A stretch of 64,000 nt of DNA, from the NCBI GenBank assembly GCA_964387645.1, contig CAYLYM010000003.1, positions 8,882 to 72,881 on the forward strand, read 5' to 3'. Below are positions 35,850 through 44,810 of the stretch, one piece after another. Numbering within the stretch: the stretch's first letter is position 1; every line of letters starts with the position of its first letter. The translations under genes were made by a program, and so were the position numbers. The DNA comes from CAYLYM01 sp964387645 (GTDB lineage: Bacteria; Calditrichota; Calditrichia; RBG-13-44-9). The notes under the pieces were generated by a model that was given only the letters and a program-made list of their open reading frames with translations, was not told the origin of the DNA and ran no database searches.

Positions 35850-36287
35850 TTATTTAAATTCTTCTGTTACTTCAGCATATTCTTTTTCGGTCTCATAAAC
35901 CCTCACGGTAACGGCTGTAAGATTTTTATGTGATTTTAATTTTTCTGAAAGTAGTTTTATAAAATAAAGAGCGATATTTTCAGCAGTCGAATAAAAATCT
36001 ACATAGACAACTTTAAAATCAGTATTTTTAAAAAATGTTTTCAACAGATCATCATCTTGCGAACACATAAAACTGTGATCCAGTTTATTGATGGCGGGCT
36101 GAACTATATCTCGGATTTCAAAGAAATCCAGAACTATACCATCATTTTCCGCAGGGACTCCTTCTATTTCCACGATAAGCTTGTAAGAGTGACCGTGTAA
36201 ATTCCGACATCCGCTCTGATGGTAAGGCAATCGATGACCCATTTCCCATCGAAAAGTTTGTGCCACCTTTACAGTATTTTTCTTCAT
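35850..36287 (-). CDS. queD: 6-carboxytetrahydropterin synthase
   Basis: 145 residues of the T-fold. The zinc ligands are H18, H31 and H33 (FRWEMGHRL and CRNLHGHSY), with the likely catalytic C27. FDFFEIRDIV-type residues (VLDFFEIRDIVQPAINKLDH) and the C-terminal VRVYETEKEYAE follow, as in QueD. The enzyme makes 6-carboxy-5,6,7,8-tetrahydropterin from dihydroneopterin triphosphate. Middle gene of the operon, with short gaps of 31 and 16 bases to its neighbours. Confidence 0.95.
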   Translation of the reverse strand: MKKNTVKVAQTFRWEMGHRLPYHQSGCRNLHGHSYKLIVEIEGVPAENDGIVLDFFEIRDIVQPAINKLDHSFMCSQDDDLLKTFFKNTDFKVVYVDFYSTAENIALYFIKLLSEKLKSHKNLTAVTVRVYETEKEYAEVTEEFK

Positions 36288-36318
36288 TTAAATACGTCCC
36301 TTTTCTATTTTTCCCAAA

Positions 36319-37014
36319 TTAAACTCCCCGTGTTTCCGGTAACCAGATTAATTTTTGTAGCTGTAATTGGAACCTGATATTGGGAATTTGCTGCTGTAAT
36401 TTGTCAGTCAATATCCAATTAACAATTTCCACTGGTTCGATGGCCTCAAAAACCGGTGAAAACAAAATATTGTTGACTTTTTCATGTAACTTGTTCTTCA
36501 AAATCAGTGCTTTGCTCCAATCATAATCTTCCCGAGTGCCAATGACAAATTTTACTTCATCGTGGGGCAGGAGAAAATTCATGTTTTCGTACAAATTTTT
36601 GTTTGACATGCCGCTGGAAGGACATTTGAAGTCCAGAATTTTAATTACACGTGGATCAACATTTTCTACAGATTTACTCCCACTGGTTTCCAGTAAAACC
36701 AGATATCCCTGATCGCATAATCTGCGCATGAGCGGATAAACTCCTGGCTGTAACAACGGTTCACCACCAGTGATTTCAACCGTTTGACAACAGAAATGCT
36801 GAATCATCTGATTTACTTCATCAATGGACATGGGTTTGCCTTCGAAAAAAGCATAGCGAGTATCACAATAAGTACACCGTAGGTTACAGTATGTCAAACG
36901 AATAAACACGCATGGTTTTCCAGCAAACGAAGATTCTCCCTGAATAGAATAAAAAATTTCATTAACCATCAAGGTGTGTTCATCTATTTTTTGCCTGGGA
37001 TTTTCATATTTCAT
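36319..37014 (-). CDS. queE: 7-carboxy-7-deazaguanine synthase (radical SAM)
   Basis: 231 residues. The radical SAM cluster motif is C43-x3-C47-x2-C50 (YCNLRCTYC), preceded by NEIFYSIQGESSFAGKPCVF, the QueE signature. TGGEPLLQPGVYPLM (TGGEP, SAM binding) follows at about residue 80. The enzyme contracts the ring of carboxytetrahydropterin to 7-carboxy-7-deazaguanine. First gene of the operon; a preQ1 riboswitch is not apparent in the upstream ~300 bases. With queC and queD it forms the complete route from the pterin to preQ0, except GTP cyclohydrolase, which is not in the window. Confidence 0.95.
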   Translation of the reverse strand: MKYENPRQKIDEHTLMVNEIFYSIQGESSFAGKPCVFIRLTYCNLRCTYCDTRYAFFEGKPMSIDEVNQMIQHFCCQTVEITGGEPLLQPGVYPLMRRLCDQGYLVLLETSGSKSVENVDPRVIKILDFKCPSSGMSNKNLYENMNFLLPHDEVKFVIGTREDYDWSKALILKNKLHEKVNNILFSPVFEAIEPVEIVNWILTDKLQQQIPNIRFQLQLQKLIWLPETRGV

Positions 37015-37314
37015 TTAAAAATCCAATACTTTTATGCTATAGTATTTTTTTCTATATGAAATTTATTTGAAAAACGGACTGAATTATACAAAACTCCCGA
37101 ATGGATGGCAATGTGAATTGTTCTATCTTTAAGATTATTTTTCCGTTTTTATAGTTTTCGCATAAGAAAAGTGTATTACCTATTCTTTAATGAAGAAATA
37201 AAATAGTCTGCAGAAAAAACCTTGTATTTAAATTATGAAAAAGTACATTATGAACCATTTTTAAATACCTAATAAAATTCGAAATACAATTTTTTCAATA
37301 TTTCGTATTAAACT
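37015..37314. other. Intergenic between queE and ybgF
   Basis: About 300 AT-rich bases: the upstream region of queE, then the 3' end of ybgF. No riboswitch-like fold or strong hairpin is noticed. Confidence 0.4.
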
Positions 37315-38100
37315 TTATTTGCTAATCTCTTTCAACTTTTCCTTTGCCAGTTGGGCTTCTTCCGATTTTGGAAATTTTCGAATGACCTGATCGAGATAAT
37401 AGCGTGCTTCTAATCGTTTGCCCTGTTTGATCAAACAATAGGCCATTTTCAAAAGCGCTGCTGGAACTTTCCGACCTGCATTATATTTAGTAACCACAAT
37501 TTTAAATTCCTCAAAGGCAATATGATATTGTGCTTGAGCGTAAAAAGCTTCACCAATCCAATATTGAGCATTCTCAGCCAATGGGTGATCCGGGAAGTTA
37601 ATTAAAAATTGGCGAAAGCCCTCCAAAGCCAGTTGATAATTGCCGCGGGTCAAATCTTTATAGGCTGTATTGTACAACTCTGCCGCATCTAATTTTGTCT
37701 CCGGCAAAACTGAAGAACTAGATGAGTCTTCATTAATAGTGTCTTTCTGGATTACAGGTTTCGGTCGAACAGAGGATCGTAGCATGCTGCGGGAAATTTG
37801 TTGTATGTTTTCTTCTATTTTATTATCCAGAAACTGAGATTGTTCTTTCAATGCATTAAGTTCTACCATAAGATCTGCTCGTGTGAGTCGAATCTCTTCC
37901 TGCTGTTGTTTTATGGTCTGATTTAATTCCTGAATCATTTTTTTGATTTCCTGGTTTTCCGCTCGCAGTGCATCAACCTGATTTTTAAGATAAAGCGTAT
38001 CATTCTTGAATTGAACAATCTCTTTGCGAGAAGCACAACCAATTAGAATTACAAACACTAATATTACAAATAAAATTAACTTTAAATAAAATTTTTTCAT
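37315..38100 (-). CDS. ybgF: Tol-Pal system protein YbgF/CpoB
   Basis: From ATG 38100 the protein has 261 residues, with a lipoprotein signal ending in the lipobox-like VILIGC (C22). A coiled-coil region follows (LKNQVDALRAENQEIKKMIQ to about 100), which in CpoB drives trimerisation. The C-terminal ~120 residues form TPR repeats (AAELYNTAYKDLTRGNYQLA, then AENAQYWIGEAFYAQAQYHI and AYCLIKQGKRLEARYYLDQV). CpoB coordinates outer-membrane constriction with peptidoglycan synthesis. A longer start nine codons upstream is possible, but GGAAAA precedes 38100. Last gene of the Tol-Pal cluster. Confidence 0.85.
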   Translation of the reverse strand: MKKFYLKLILFVILVFVILIGCASRKEIVQFKNDTLYLKNQVDALRAENQEIKKMIQELNQTIKQQQEEIRLTRADLMVELNALKEQSQFLDNKIEENIQQISRSMLRSSVRPKPVIQKDTINEDSSSSSVLPETKLDAAELYNTAYKDLTRGNYQLALEGFRQFLINFPDHPLAENAQYWIGEAFYAQAQYHIAFEEFKIVVTKYNAGRKVPAALLKMAYCLIKQGKRLEARYYLDQVIRKFPKSEEAQLAKEKLKEISK

Positions 38101-38266
38101 ATTGATTTTCCAGATAATTTTTTTCATTAGATATTTTAATAGATAATTATTTAAAATATCTAATTCAACTTTAATAAAAAAACAACATAGTTTATTTCTC
38201 GGTCAAATTAAACCAACTTATTTAAATTTCCCAATAAATTTTAGTCTTCCGAAAACTTTAGATAAA

Positions 38267-38303
38267 GATAAATTTCAGCCTGATTTCCAGGCTGAAATTT
38301 ATC
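38267..38303 (-). terminator. Perfect hairpin overlapping the pal stop codon
   Basis: A 16-bp perfect inverted repeat (GATAAATTTCAGCCTG / CAGGCTGAAATTTATC) with a 5-base loop. On the minus strand it includes the pal stop codon and lies between pal and ybgF. The T tract after it is weak, so it may be an attenuator or an RNA-stabilising end that lowers ybgF expression. Confidence 0.6.
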
Positions 38304-38853
38304 TTGTAATAATTACAAATTCAACACGTCGATTTTTAGCCCATGCTTCCTCGTTATGCCGTGGGTCTTTAGGACGCTCCTCGCCATAACTGATGGTTGT
38401 TAAACGGTTTGGGTCAATCCCATAATTGACCAGGTAATTTTTCACGGAATTAGCACGGCGTTCACCCAGAGCCAAATTATATTCTATAGTGCCTCGCTCG
38501 TCACAATGTCCTTCTATTCGCAACTTTATAGTGGGATTTTCTTTTAAAAGCCGGGCATGATGAGCCAGGATCTCCCGCATATCTGGGCGAATATTATATT
38601 TATCGAAATCAAAATAAATTTCCTGAAATACTAGTGGTTCTTTTTTTATTTCTTTTTCGGATATATCGCTTTCCGAGAGTTTCTTGCCTGTCGGTTCTTC
38701 AGTTTCAGGTTCTTTCTGGGTGTCTTCTGTTTTCACTTGCTCCATGCTCGGTAAGGTGGATTCAGGTATTTTCGTGGCCTTTTTTTGGCATCCAATAAAA
38801 GAAAATTGAACAATAAGTAAGAAAATGCCGAGTAAAATTAAATACTGTTTCAT
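38299..38853 (-). CDS. pal: Peptidoglycan-associated lipoprotein Pal
   Basis: 184 residues with a lipoprotein signal (MKQYLILLGIFLLIVQFSFIGC, acylated C22), a charged Glu/Lys-rich linker of ~50 residues and an OmpA-like C-terminal domain. The latter has IYFDFDKYNIRPDMREIL, LRIEGHCDERGTIEYNLALG and ERRANSVKNYLVNYGIDPNR, the peptidoglycan-binding Pal core. It anchors the outer membrane to the cell wall and partners TolB. Its stop is inside the hairpin at 38267-38303. Confidence 0.95.
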   Translation of the reverse strand: MKQYLILLGIFLLIVQFSFIGCQKKATKIPESTLPSMEQVKTEDTQKEPETEEPTGKKLSESDISEKEIKKEPLVFQEIYFDFDKYNIRPDMREILAHHARLLKENPTIKLRIEGHCDERGTIEYNLALGERRANSVKNYLVNYGIDPNRLTTISYGEERPKDPRHNEEAWAKNRRVEFVIITR

Positions 38854-38902
38854 CGAAAGCCTCCTTATCTTTTATCCTTAATCATTTACTAAAAACTATT
38901 CT

Positions 38903-40207
38903 TCAATTTTTATTAAGATATGGTGACCAACAGGGCGACACATTTTGCCCCATTCGGGTTAAACGTCTTACATTACTACCATCCCATTGCATTACATAAA
39001 TATCCCATTTTCCACCTCGATTTGATGCAAAAGCCAGATGAAATCCGTTTGGAGACCAACAGGGGTCCTCATTGCTACCTGCATTGTAGGTCAAACGGCG
39101 AGGATTTTCACCGCTTACCTCTATGGTGTAAATATTAAAACGACCTTCTTCTCGAGAAACGTAAGCAATGAGATCACCTCGTGGAGACCAAGCCGGAGAA
39201 TCGTTGTAATTTCCCTGAAAGGTTAATCGACGAACATTACTGCCTTCTGAATCCATGATGTATATCTGGGGAGTTCCGCTACGGTCAGAAGTAAAAGCAA
39301 TTTCTCTACCATTTGGTGACCAAGTTGGAGAAGAGTCAATGGCCGGACTGTTAGTTAATCGGTGTAATTTACCGTTTTTAACCTCCAACACGTAAATTTC
39401 TGTGTTCCCGTTCTGAGTCAGAGAAAAAGCAATTTTTTTTCCATCAGGTGACCAGGCTGGAGCAATCTGGAGGCCGGATATTTTAAGCAATCGCTGTAAT
39501 TTCCCACTGTTCAAATTAAGCATAAACAGATATGGATACTTTTCGACATAACTCATAAAAATTAATCGATTACCGTCAGGAGACCAGGAAGGAGAAAGAT
39601 TCAATGATTGAGTAAAGGTTAATTTTTGGAAATTGTGTCCATCAAAGTCAATTACTGCAATTTCTTTTATATTATCATTAGAAGTTATAAATGCGATTTT
39701 GGTACTTGCAACTCCCTTCTCTCCGGTAAGATAATAAGTTACCTCATCCGCGATGCGATGAGATAACTGACGAAATGATCTTAAGGGTGATGTGAACCTT
39801 TTTTTAAAAATGCTCTTGTTTGAGGGAAGTTCAAAAAGTCCAGCATCGAATTTAATTTGGTTTCTGGAAAATTCAACTCGTCCTTCTAATCTGGCTGAAA
39901 CACCCTTAAATAATACGGAATCTGCTTCTTGCATGGTGAGTTGATATTGTGAAAGATTAATTAATTCTTTTTCAAAGATACGAAAGAATCCCGACAAATC
40001 TAAATCGTTGATGAGTACCTCCCGCATGGTTGACGCAAGCTTATTTGGCTGTTCGACAATAAAAGGAGGAACGCTGATTAGAATAGGTTGAAAGCCTTCG
40101 GCTTGCACTTTCATATAAACTTCGCGTTGTGTAAAAGCGAGTTTAGTAAAAAGAAAAATAAGCAAAAAAACAAAAAGTGTAATCGAATTGAAATAATATT
40201 TTACCAT
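38903..40207 (-). CDS. tolB: Tol-Pal system beta-propeller protein TolB
   Basis: 434 residues, periplasmic, with a signal peptide (FNSITLFVFLLIFLFTKLAF). An N-terminal TolB domain (~residues 40-170, PNKLASTMREVLINDLDLSG) precedes a C-terminal six-bladed propeller made of repeats with the core SPSWSPDGNRLIFMSY, APAWSPDGKKIAFSL, SPTWSPNGREIAFTSD and so on. TolB links Pal to TolA. Its start overlaps the end of the tolA-like gene by 7 bases. Confidence 0.95.
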   Translation of the reverse strand: MVKYYFNSITLFVFLLIFLFTKLAFTQREVYMKVQAEGFQPILISVPPFIVEQPNKLASTMREVLINDLDLSGFFRIFEKELINLSQYQLTMQEADSVLFKGVSARLEGRVEFSRNQIKFDAGLFELPSNKSIFKKRFTSPLRSFRQLSHRIADEVTYYLTGEKGVASTKIAFITSNDNIKEIAVIDFDGHNFQKLTFTQSLNLSPSWSPDGNRLIFMSYVEKYPYLFMLNLNSGKLQRLLKISGLQIAPAWSPDGKKIAFSLTQNGNTEIYVLEVKNGKLHRLTNSPAIDSSPTWSPNGREIAFTSDRSGTPQIYIMDSEGSNVRRLTFQGNYNDSPAWSPRGDLIAYVSREEGRFNIYTIEVSGENPRRLTYNAGSNEDPCWSPNGFHLAFASNRGGKWDIYVMQWDGSNVRRLTRMGQNVSPCWSPYLNKN

Positions 40208-40854
40208 GTTACCTCGAACTCCATGTGAACAGTTAGATATTCTTCAGTAAATTCATCTGGTAAAGGAGGCAGCGGACCAGCAGTTAAAACAGCTCTTCGG
40301 GCAGCCTGGTCGAATAAAAATATTCCCGAGGGATTTTCCACAACAACATCTGCGATCCGGCCGTCCCTTAATACTTTAAATCCCACCACTGCACTGATAC
40401 TTTCTTTTTTAGTATTTGCCTGAAAAGGAGGATCCCAATTTTCTTGCACGCGATAACGAATCAAATTCAGATAATAAGCGAATGGAAATTTTTGTGTCTC
40501 TATTTTAATCTGATTGTTTGCCGGAAGATATTCCTCGTTGTCTTTGGTATTATTTTCCGATTGTTTTAAGGGTTGTTTTTGAGATTTTTTTGCTATTTCA
40601 GGCTTAATGGGAACTTTCTTATCTACTTTTGAAGGGTGCACAGCTTTTGGTTTAGGTTTGGGCACTTCCTGTTTGGGTGGAAATGTTACTTTCTTCTCAA
40701 GTTTTACCGGAGGTTTTGGGGTTGGAACTGTAATAAGTTGTACTGGATAAACTTCAAATCGCCTGGGCCATGGATAGGAGATAGTTCCCCAGGTGATAAA
40801 GGTTCCCAGCATACAGATATGTAAAATCAGAGATAGTATCAGTGGTTTTTTCAT
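40201..40854 (-). CDS. tolA: TolA/TonB-like energy-transducing protein
   Basis: 217 residues: one N-terminal membrane anchor (LILSLILHICMLGTFITWGT), then a long Pro/Lys-rich linker (PTPKPPVKLEKKVTFPPKQE and onward), and a C-terminal TonB-type domain (AVVGFKVLRDGRIADVVVEN with a final DQAARRAVLTAGPLPPLP). The position between tolR and tolB shows that it fills the TolA role, although the C-terminal domain reads like TonB. It overlaps tolB by 7 bases and tolR by 4 (ATGA-type). Confidence 0.85.
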   Translation of the reverse strand: MKKPLILSLILHICMLGTFITWGTISYPWPRRFEVYPVQLITVPTPKPPVKLEKKVTFPPKQEVPKPKPKAVHPSKVDKKVPIKPEIAKKSQKQPLKQSENNTKDNEEYLPANNQIKIETQKFPFAYYLNLIRYRVQENWDPPFQANTKKESISAVVGFKVLRDGRIADVVVENPSGIFLFDQAARRAVLTAGPLPPLPDEFTEEYLTVHMEFEVTW

Positions 40855-41252
40855 GATTCATCTAGCGGTTCAACTACCAAACCAATGTTATGAATGCCCG
40901 CTCGTTTAATTTGACCCATAACATCCATTACTTTGCCATAAGAGACGGATTTATCTGCACGTAGCAAAACAGATTTTTGTCCAGCAGACTCGTAGTTTTT
41001 TAGAAGGGTGGCTGCAAAATTTTTCCTGGTAACTTTGATGTCATCAATAAAAATGGAGCCATCTTTGGATATGGAGACTACAACACCTTCCCGGACGTTA
41101 AGACGAGCTGCCTGAGTTTTGGGTAATTCTACTTCGATGCCTGTTTGAAGCAATGGAGCGGTAATCATAAAGATGATTAGCAGAACCAGAGTAACGTCCA
41201 CCAAATTGGTGACATTAATCTCAGATAGTGAAGTATATCTTGTTCTTTTCAC
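40851..41252 (-). CDS. tolR: TolR/ExbD proton-channel subunit
   Basis: 133 residues with one membrane helix (VTLVLLIIFMITAPLL) preceded by LSEINVTNLVDVT, in which the conserved membrane Asp (the proton-carrying residue) sits. The soluble domain contains VSISKDGSIFIDDIKVTR and KSVLLRADKSVSYGKVMDVM. Works with TolQ to convert proton motive force into TolA movement. Overlaps tolA and tolQ by four bases each. Confidence 0.95.
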   Translation of the reverse strand: MKRTRYTSLSEINVTNLVDVTLVLLIIFMITAPLLQTGIEVELPKTQAARLNVREGVVVSISKDGSIFIDDIKVTRKNFAATLLKNYESAGQKSVLLRADKSVSYGKVMDVMGQIKRAGIHNIGLVVEPLDES

Positions 41253-41944
41253 GATGATCTTTCCCTTTCCACTAACTGTAAAAGTTCAGCCGAGAAAATG
41301 TCCAGTTCATCAGAAATTTTTCTTAAACGATCGACAAAATAATTGTAAGCGAAAAGGGCCGGAATGGCAACAGCTAATCCTGCAGCAGTAGTAATGAGCG
41401 CTTCGGCAATACCGGGACCAACTGCTGCAATATTTGCCGAACCCCTCATGCCCATATTTATAAAAGCGGTCATAATCCCCCATACTGTTCCAAGCAAACC
41501 AAGAAAGGGACTGACGCTCACCGTGGTGGATAGAAAAATCAACCGTTTTTCTAATAACGATATTTCTCTTGAAATAGCACCTTCAATCAATGGGCCAAAT
41601 GCAATCGGTTCTTTCCGGGCGTGGCTTGGATTATTATCATTCGTATAATTATTATAATTCTCTGATGTTGCTGATGTCCAGGAACGAAATTCCTGATATA
41701 TCCTCAATATGATACGGGGGAATGGACTATACCGATACTCACGACTATGTTTAAAAAGATCCGCCCAACTTGGTTTTCGATTAAAATATAGGAGAAATTT
41801 CTGGTTCTCTTTGCCAAGTCCGCGAAAAAGTTTGATCTTTTCAAATATAATGGCCCACGAGGTGATGGAGAGAATGAGTAAAATTAACAAATCTATTTTC
41901 GCCACCCAACTCGCTTGTCCTACTATGCTGATTATCTCCCGCAT
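41249..41944 (-). CDS. tolQ: TolQ/ExbB proton-channel subunit
   Basis: 231 residues with three membrane helices: one near the N-terminus (IDLLILLILSITSWAIIF) and two in the C-terminal half. These include FLSTTVSVSPFLGLLGTVWG and ITTAAGLAVAIPALFAYNYF, the TolQ/MotA-type core. A segment of ~50 residues at 85-110 is unusually rich in Asn/Tyr/Thr (ENYNNYTNDNN), longer than typical. First gene of the six-gene Tol-Pal operon. Confidence 0.95.
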   Translation of the reverse strand: MREIISIVGQASWVAKIDLLILLILSITSWAIIFEKIKLFRGLGKENQKFLLYFNRKPSWADLFKHSREYRYSPFPRIILRIYQEFRSWTSATSENYNNYTNDNNPSHARKEPIAFGPLIEGAISREISLLEKRLIFLSTTVSVSPFLGLLGTVWGIMTAFINMGMRGSANIAAVGPGIAEALITTAAGLAVAIPALFAYNYFVDRLRKISDELDIFSAELLQLVERERSS

Positions 41945-42352
41945 TCTGTTTTTTCCTGTCTCTTATTGCATCGATTAATTTAACCTATATTTCAAATTTA
42001 TTTTTATTTTCTATATCGTTAATAATATGCTTAGAGTTCCTTAAAAATTTAAAAATATTTGTCTTCTATCAGATAAATAGGTTTAAAAGATCGCAAGTTA
42101 AATGCCATCATAAATAGCTTGAAATAAAATTTAAGTATAAAATAAATCAAATAGGAGGGCAACCTTAAAAATAAATTAAAATTAATTCATTTTGTAAATA
42201 TCTTGCTCAGCAACGACTTATTTGAATGAGAACATTTTATTAATGATTGGTAAAAAATAGATAAAAACCCTTTTTTAGATTTAAATTTTTTCCTGAACTA
42301 TATTTATGATACAATGTTGCATTTCTATTTTTTAAAAGACTTTACATTTTTC
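41945..42352. other. Intergenic upstream of tolQ
   Basis: 408 AT-rich bases before tolQ and after the coiled-coil gene. No convincing promoter hexamers, hairpin or RNA gene are noted; the Tol-Pal promoter should be here. Confidence 0.4.
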
Positions 42353-42784
42353 TTAAATAGAAATATGAATGTTTTTTGCTTCAGATTCTTTTTCCGAAAT
42401 TTTCTTTTCCAGCTCTTCTAATTTTTTAAAGTAGGGCGTAAAAACAACCTGAATACCACGAAATTTGTTAGTTTTCTTCAAATCCCATAATTTTTGACCC
42501 ATTTCCTTGAAAAGTTTATTCCGATTACTTTTTAGTTTAAGTATTTCAACTTTCAATCGTGTCAACTCTGTAGCATCAGAAGTAAAATGTTTAACACGTT
42601 CGAAAACATCTCTGGCTACCGCTACCCCCCTGTCAGCAAGATCAGAAACCTTATCCTTGACATCTAGATCGTTCTTTTTTGCCAGTTCACTCTCCTGAGT
42701 TTCTGTAGGAATTTTTTCTGAAATTACTTTTTTTTCTTCAATTCTTTCTTTTGAAGTATTTTCAATCATGTTAGTTCTATTCAT
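42353..42784 (-). CDS. Coiled-coil hypothetical protein
   Basis: 143 residues without membrane or signal segment. The first ~55 residues are charged and probably disordered (TSKERIEEKKVISEKIPTET). A helical part follows (VSDLADRGVAVARDVFERVK then LTRLKVEILKLKSNRNKLFK and YFKKLEELEKKISEKESEAK), compatible with a coiled coil. I recognise no family. AAAGGAA lies ~9 bases before the ATG. It is transcribed alone in the same direction as the Tol-Pal operon. Confidence 0.6.
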   Translation of the reverse strand: MNRTNMIENTSKERIEEKKVISEKIPTETQESELAKKNDLDVKDKVSDLADRGVAVARDVFERVKHFTSDATELTRLKVEILKLKSNRNKLFKEMGQKLWDLKKTNKFRGIQVVFTPYFKKLEELEKKISEKESEAKNIHISI

Positions 42785-43126
42785 TGCTTAAATTCCTTTT
42801 TTTATTCATTTTTTATTCATTTTTAATATATTAACGTTATTTTGACTCATGAGATTCATTTTAAGAAAAATTTTCCGGATTTATTGAAATTAAAAATCTA
42901 CCATTTTTATTAAATGTCTTTAACTGTTTTCTAATCTCGCTTGAAGTCATTCTAGTTATAAAATTAGTTTGATAAGTTTTACAAAAAAAGCATCTTAAAC
43001 TGAATAATATTCTTCCAAATATTAATTTAGATGAAATTTATCAAGTTTCTTCTTTCGGTTTTTTAAGAAAAAAATTTAGGCAAACTCCATTTACTTCACT
43101 CCAGGTAAATTCAATAATAGAAGAAT
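42785..43126. other. Intergenic, AT-rich
   Basis: About 340 bases. A short minus-strand frame inside (43041-43271) overlaps the 3' end of the next gene and reads like a shadow, not a gene. No hairpin or RNA gene is recognised. Confidence 0.4.
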
Positions 43127-43828
43127 TTAGTCCATAATTTTGGTTATTAAACCGGAGTGTCCCACAAAAACCAGATATCTTACAGGCCTGTTCAGGTTTT
43201 GGAAAACAGCATTGCCATACACCGTTCTGACGAATGGCAATCTCTGTCCAGAACGGTATAAAAATCTCCAAATCGGGTGGTCCTCTTCTTTTACTAAAGA
43301 ATAAATGGTAGCAGGCTGCTGAATTTCATCCTGAGTCCTGAAGTACCTGCCGCGAATTCGGGTAAGCCGGTACCGGTTTTTCAATCCAAGAAAATGAAGC
43401 CAATTTTCTAATTGAGCAATATCCCCTTCAAGCATCCACTGGTCACCTTTGAGAAGAAATTGGTAAGTAGACACAGAATCTTCAGAAATAAAGAGACTGA
43501 GTTGAACCCGACTGGTTTGGGGTGTATCCACGGGCTGTACTTGAATTTGCGCCACTGGTTTTTCGCAGGTAAAAGCCTGATATGTACGCAGGAATAATCC
43601 AGCAAACAAAATAATCGCAAACAATGAAGTCCAGAGTAAGATAGAAATTAAATTCCTGAGGCTTGTCAGAAAATTTGGTACTTTTATCTTTCGTTTTGAG
43701 AAAAAACACATCAGCCAGAGAATACGCCGATAGAAGAAGATAAGAAAAAATAAAATTCCCATTATAAGACCAGTCAATCCAATAAGAACCATGGTATCGG
43801 GATGAAATTGTGATAATATACTATTCAT
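43127..43828 (-). CDS. Conserved hypothetical membrane protein
   Basis: 233 residues. Two N-terminal membrane helices (about 14-34 and 60-82) are followed by a ~150-residue soluble domain. This contains LRTYQAFTCEKPVAQIQV, FLLKGDQWMLEGDIAQLENW, RLTRIRGRYFRTQDEI, HPIWRFLYRSGQRLPFVRTV and YGNAVFQ. I recall similar uncharacterised proteins with the GDQWM-x-EGD and R-Y-R-x-E/D-D pattern, sometimes misnamed as multidrug transporters. No function can be given. It is flanked by long spacers and stands alone. Confidence 0.7.
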   Translation of the reverse strand: MNSILSQFHPDTMVLIGLTGLIMGILFFLIFFYRRILWLMCFFSKRKIKVPNFLTSLRNLISILLWTSLFAIILFAGLFLRTYQAFTCEKPVAQIQVQPVDTPQTSRVQLSLFISEDSVSTYQFLLKGDQWMLEGDIAQLENWLHFLGLKNRYRLTRIRGRYFRTQDEIQQPATIYSLVKEEDHPIWRFLYRSGQRLPFVRTVYGNAVFQNLNRPVRYLVFVGHSGLITKIMD

Positions 43829-44065
43829 TTTCAGATCATCGTAATAATGCGTTTTTATAATTCTCTGTTAGTTAATATAATTGGTTTAATATTGAAGATA
43901 AAACAGATTTTTCGGCCGGGCCTAAAGTGATCATAGGCATCGTTCAGGATTACCCGTCAACTTTACACGATGAGGTTCTGTGATTTCGTTCAAAATGCCA
44001 GAGAAATTCTTCATCAAACGATACAATAATTTATTGATGAGAAAAACGATTTTCTTCTTCAGTAA

Positions 44066-44662
44066 TTACTTCCCTTTCCTTTCAAATTTTAACCATCGCC
44101 AAAAGTGACCAGGGGTTGATGATGGTTTTGCTGGAAAAATGCCCTCTGTTGCCATTCTCACATCTTCCACAGAATAAAAGGCTCTGGGGTTGAATTGTTG
44201 AATCATTTCTCTGACTTCCGGGAGACATTTGCGATGAATTAAAGTGAAAATAATTTTAACTCTTCCGGTGGCACCCTCACCATCAGCATGGGTTACCCCG
44301 TATCCATTTTTTATAAGCGCAGAAATGAGATTAGAAGCATCTGTTCTGGTAATAATTCGAACGACTTGAAAGCCCAAAGCCAATTTGTCATCTAACCACA
44401 TTCCTACATAATTACCCATAGCAAAACCGCCAGCATAAGCAATATAGCACATCCAATTATTCAAATTATGAAAAATCTGTTTAATTGCAATAAGCCAAAT
44501 GAAAATCTCTACAAACCCAAAAAACGGCACCCAATTTTTTTTCCCCCGAGACATGAGAATAATTCTTAATGTACCCATCGATACATCAACAACCCGAATA
44601 CTAAAGATGAGCGATGGAAGAATAATCCAGTTGAACAAGGAAGATGTACCTATTTGTGTCAT
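44066..44662 (-). CDS. UPF0316-like DUF2179/DUF5698 membrane protein
   Basis: About 198 residues: three N-terminal membrane helices (FNWIILPSLIFSIRVVDVSM then GTLRIILMSRGKKNWVPFFG and YIAYAGGFAMGNYVGMWLDD), then a DUF2179-type cytoplasmic domain (VVRIITRTDASNLISALIKN then GVTHADGEGATGRVKIIFTL). The family is widespread but uncharacterised. ATG 44662 is preceded by GGAG at 8 bases; the GTG one codon earlier is less likely. Confidence 0.85.
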   Translation of the reverse strand: MTQIGTSSLFNWIILPSLIFSIRVVDVSMGTLRIILMSRGKKNWVPFFGFVEIFIWLIAIKQIFHNLNNWMCYIAYAGGFAMGNYVGMWLDDKLALGFQVVRIITRTDASNLISALIKNGYGVTHADGEGATGRVKIIFTLIHRKCLPEVREMIQQFNPRAFYSVEDVRMATEGIFPAKPSSTPGHFWRWLKFERKGK

Positions 44663-44810
44663 CACTGGGTCTCCTTACAGTTTAAGTTTGACAGAACAAG
44701 ATGTTTCATTTATTTAAACTTAATCCAGACTGAGATTATTTTGTGTATCATACGAAAATTGAAATTTAGTTCCATGATAATTATATTTCCTACATATTTT
44801 TCAATCTGCA

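Noticed and set aside
43041..43271. Minus-strand open frame overlapping the end of the 43127 gene
   Set aside because: The 43127 frame keeps family-like motifs to its own stop; the overlapping frame does not, so it is not a frameshifted continuation.
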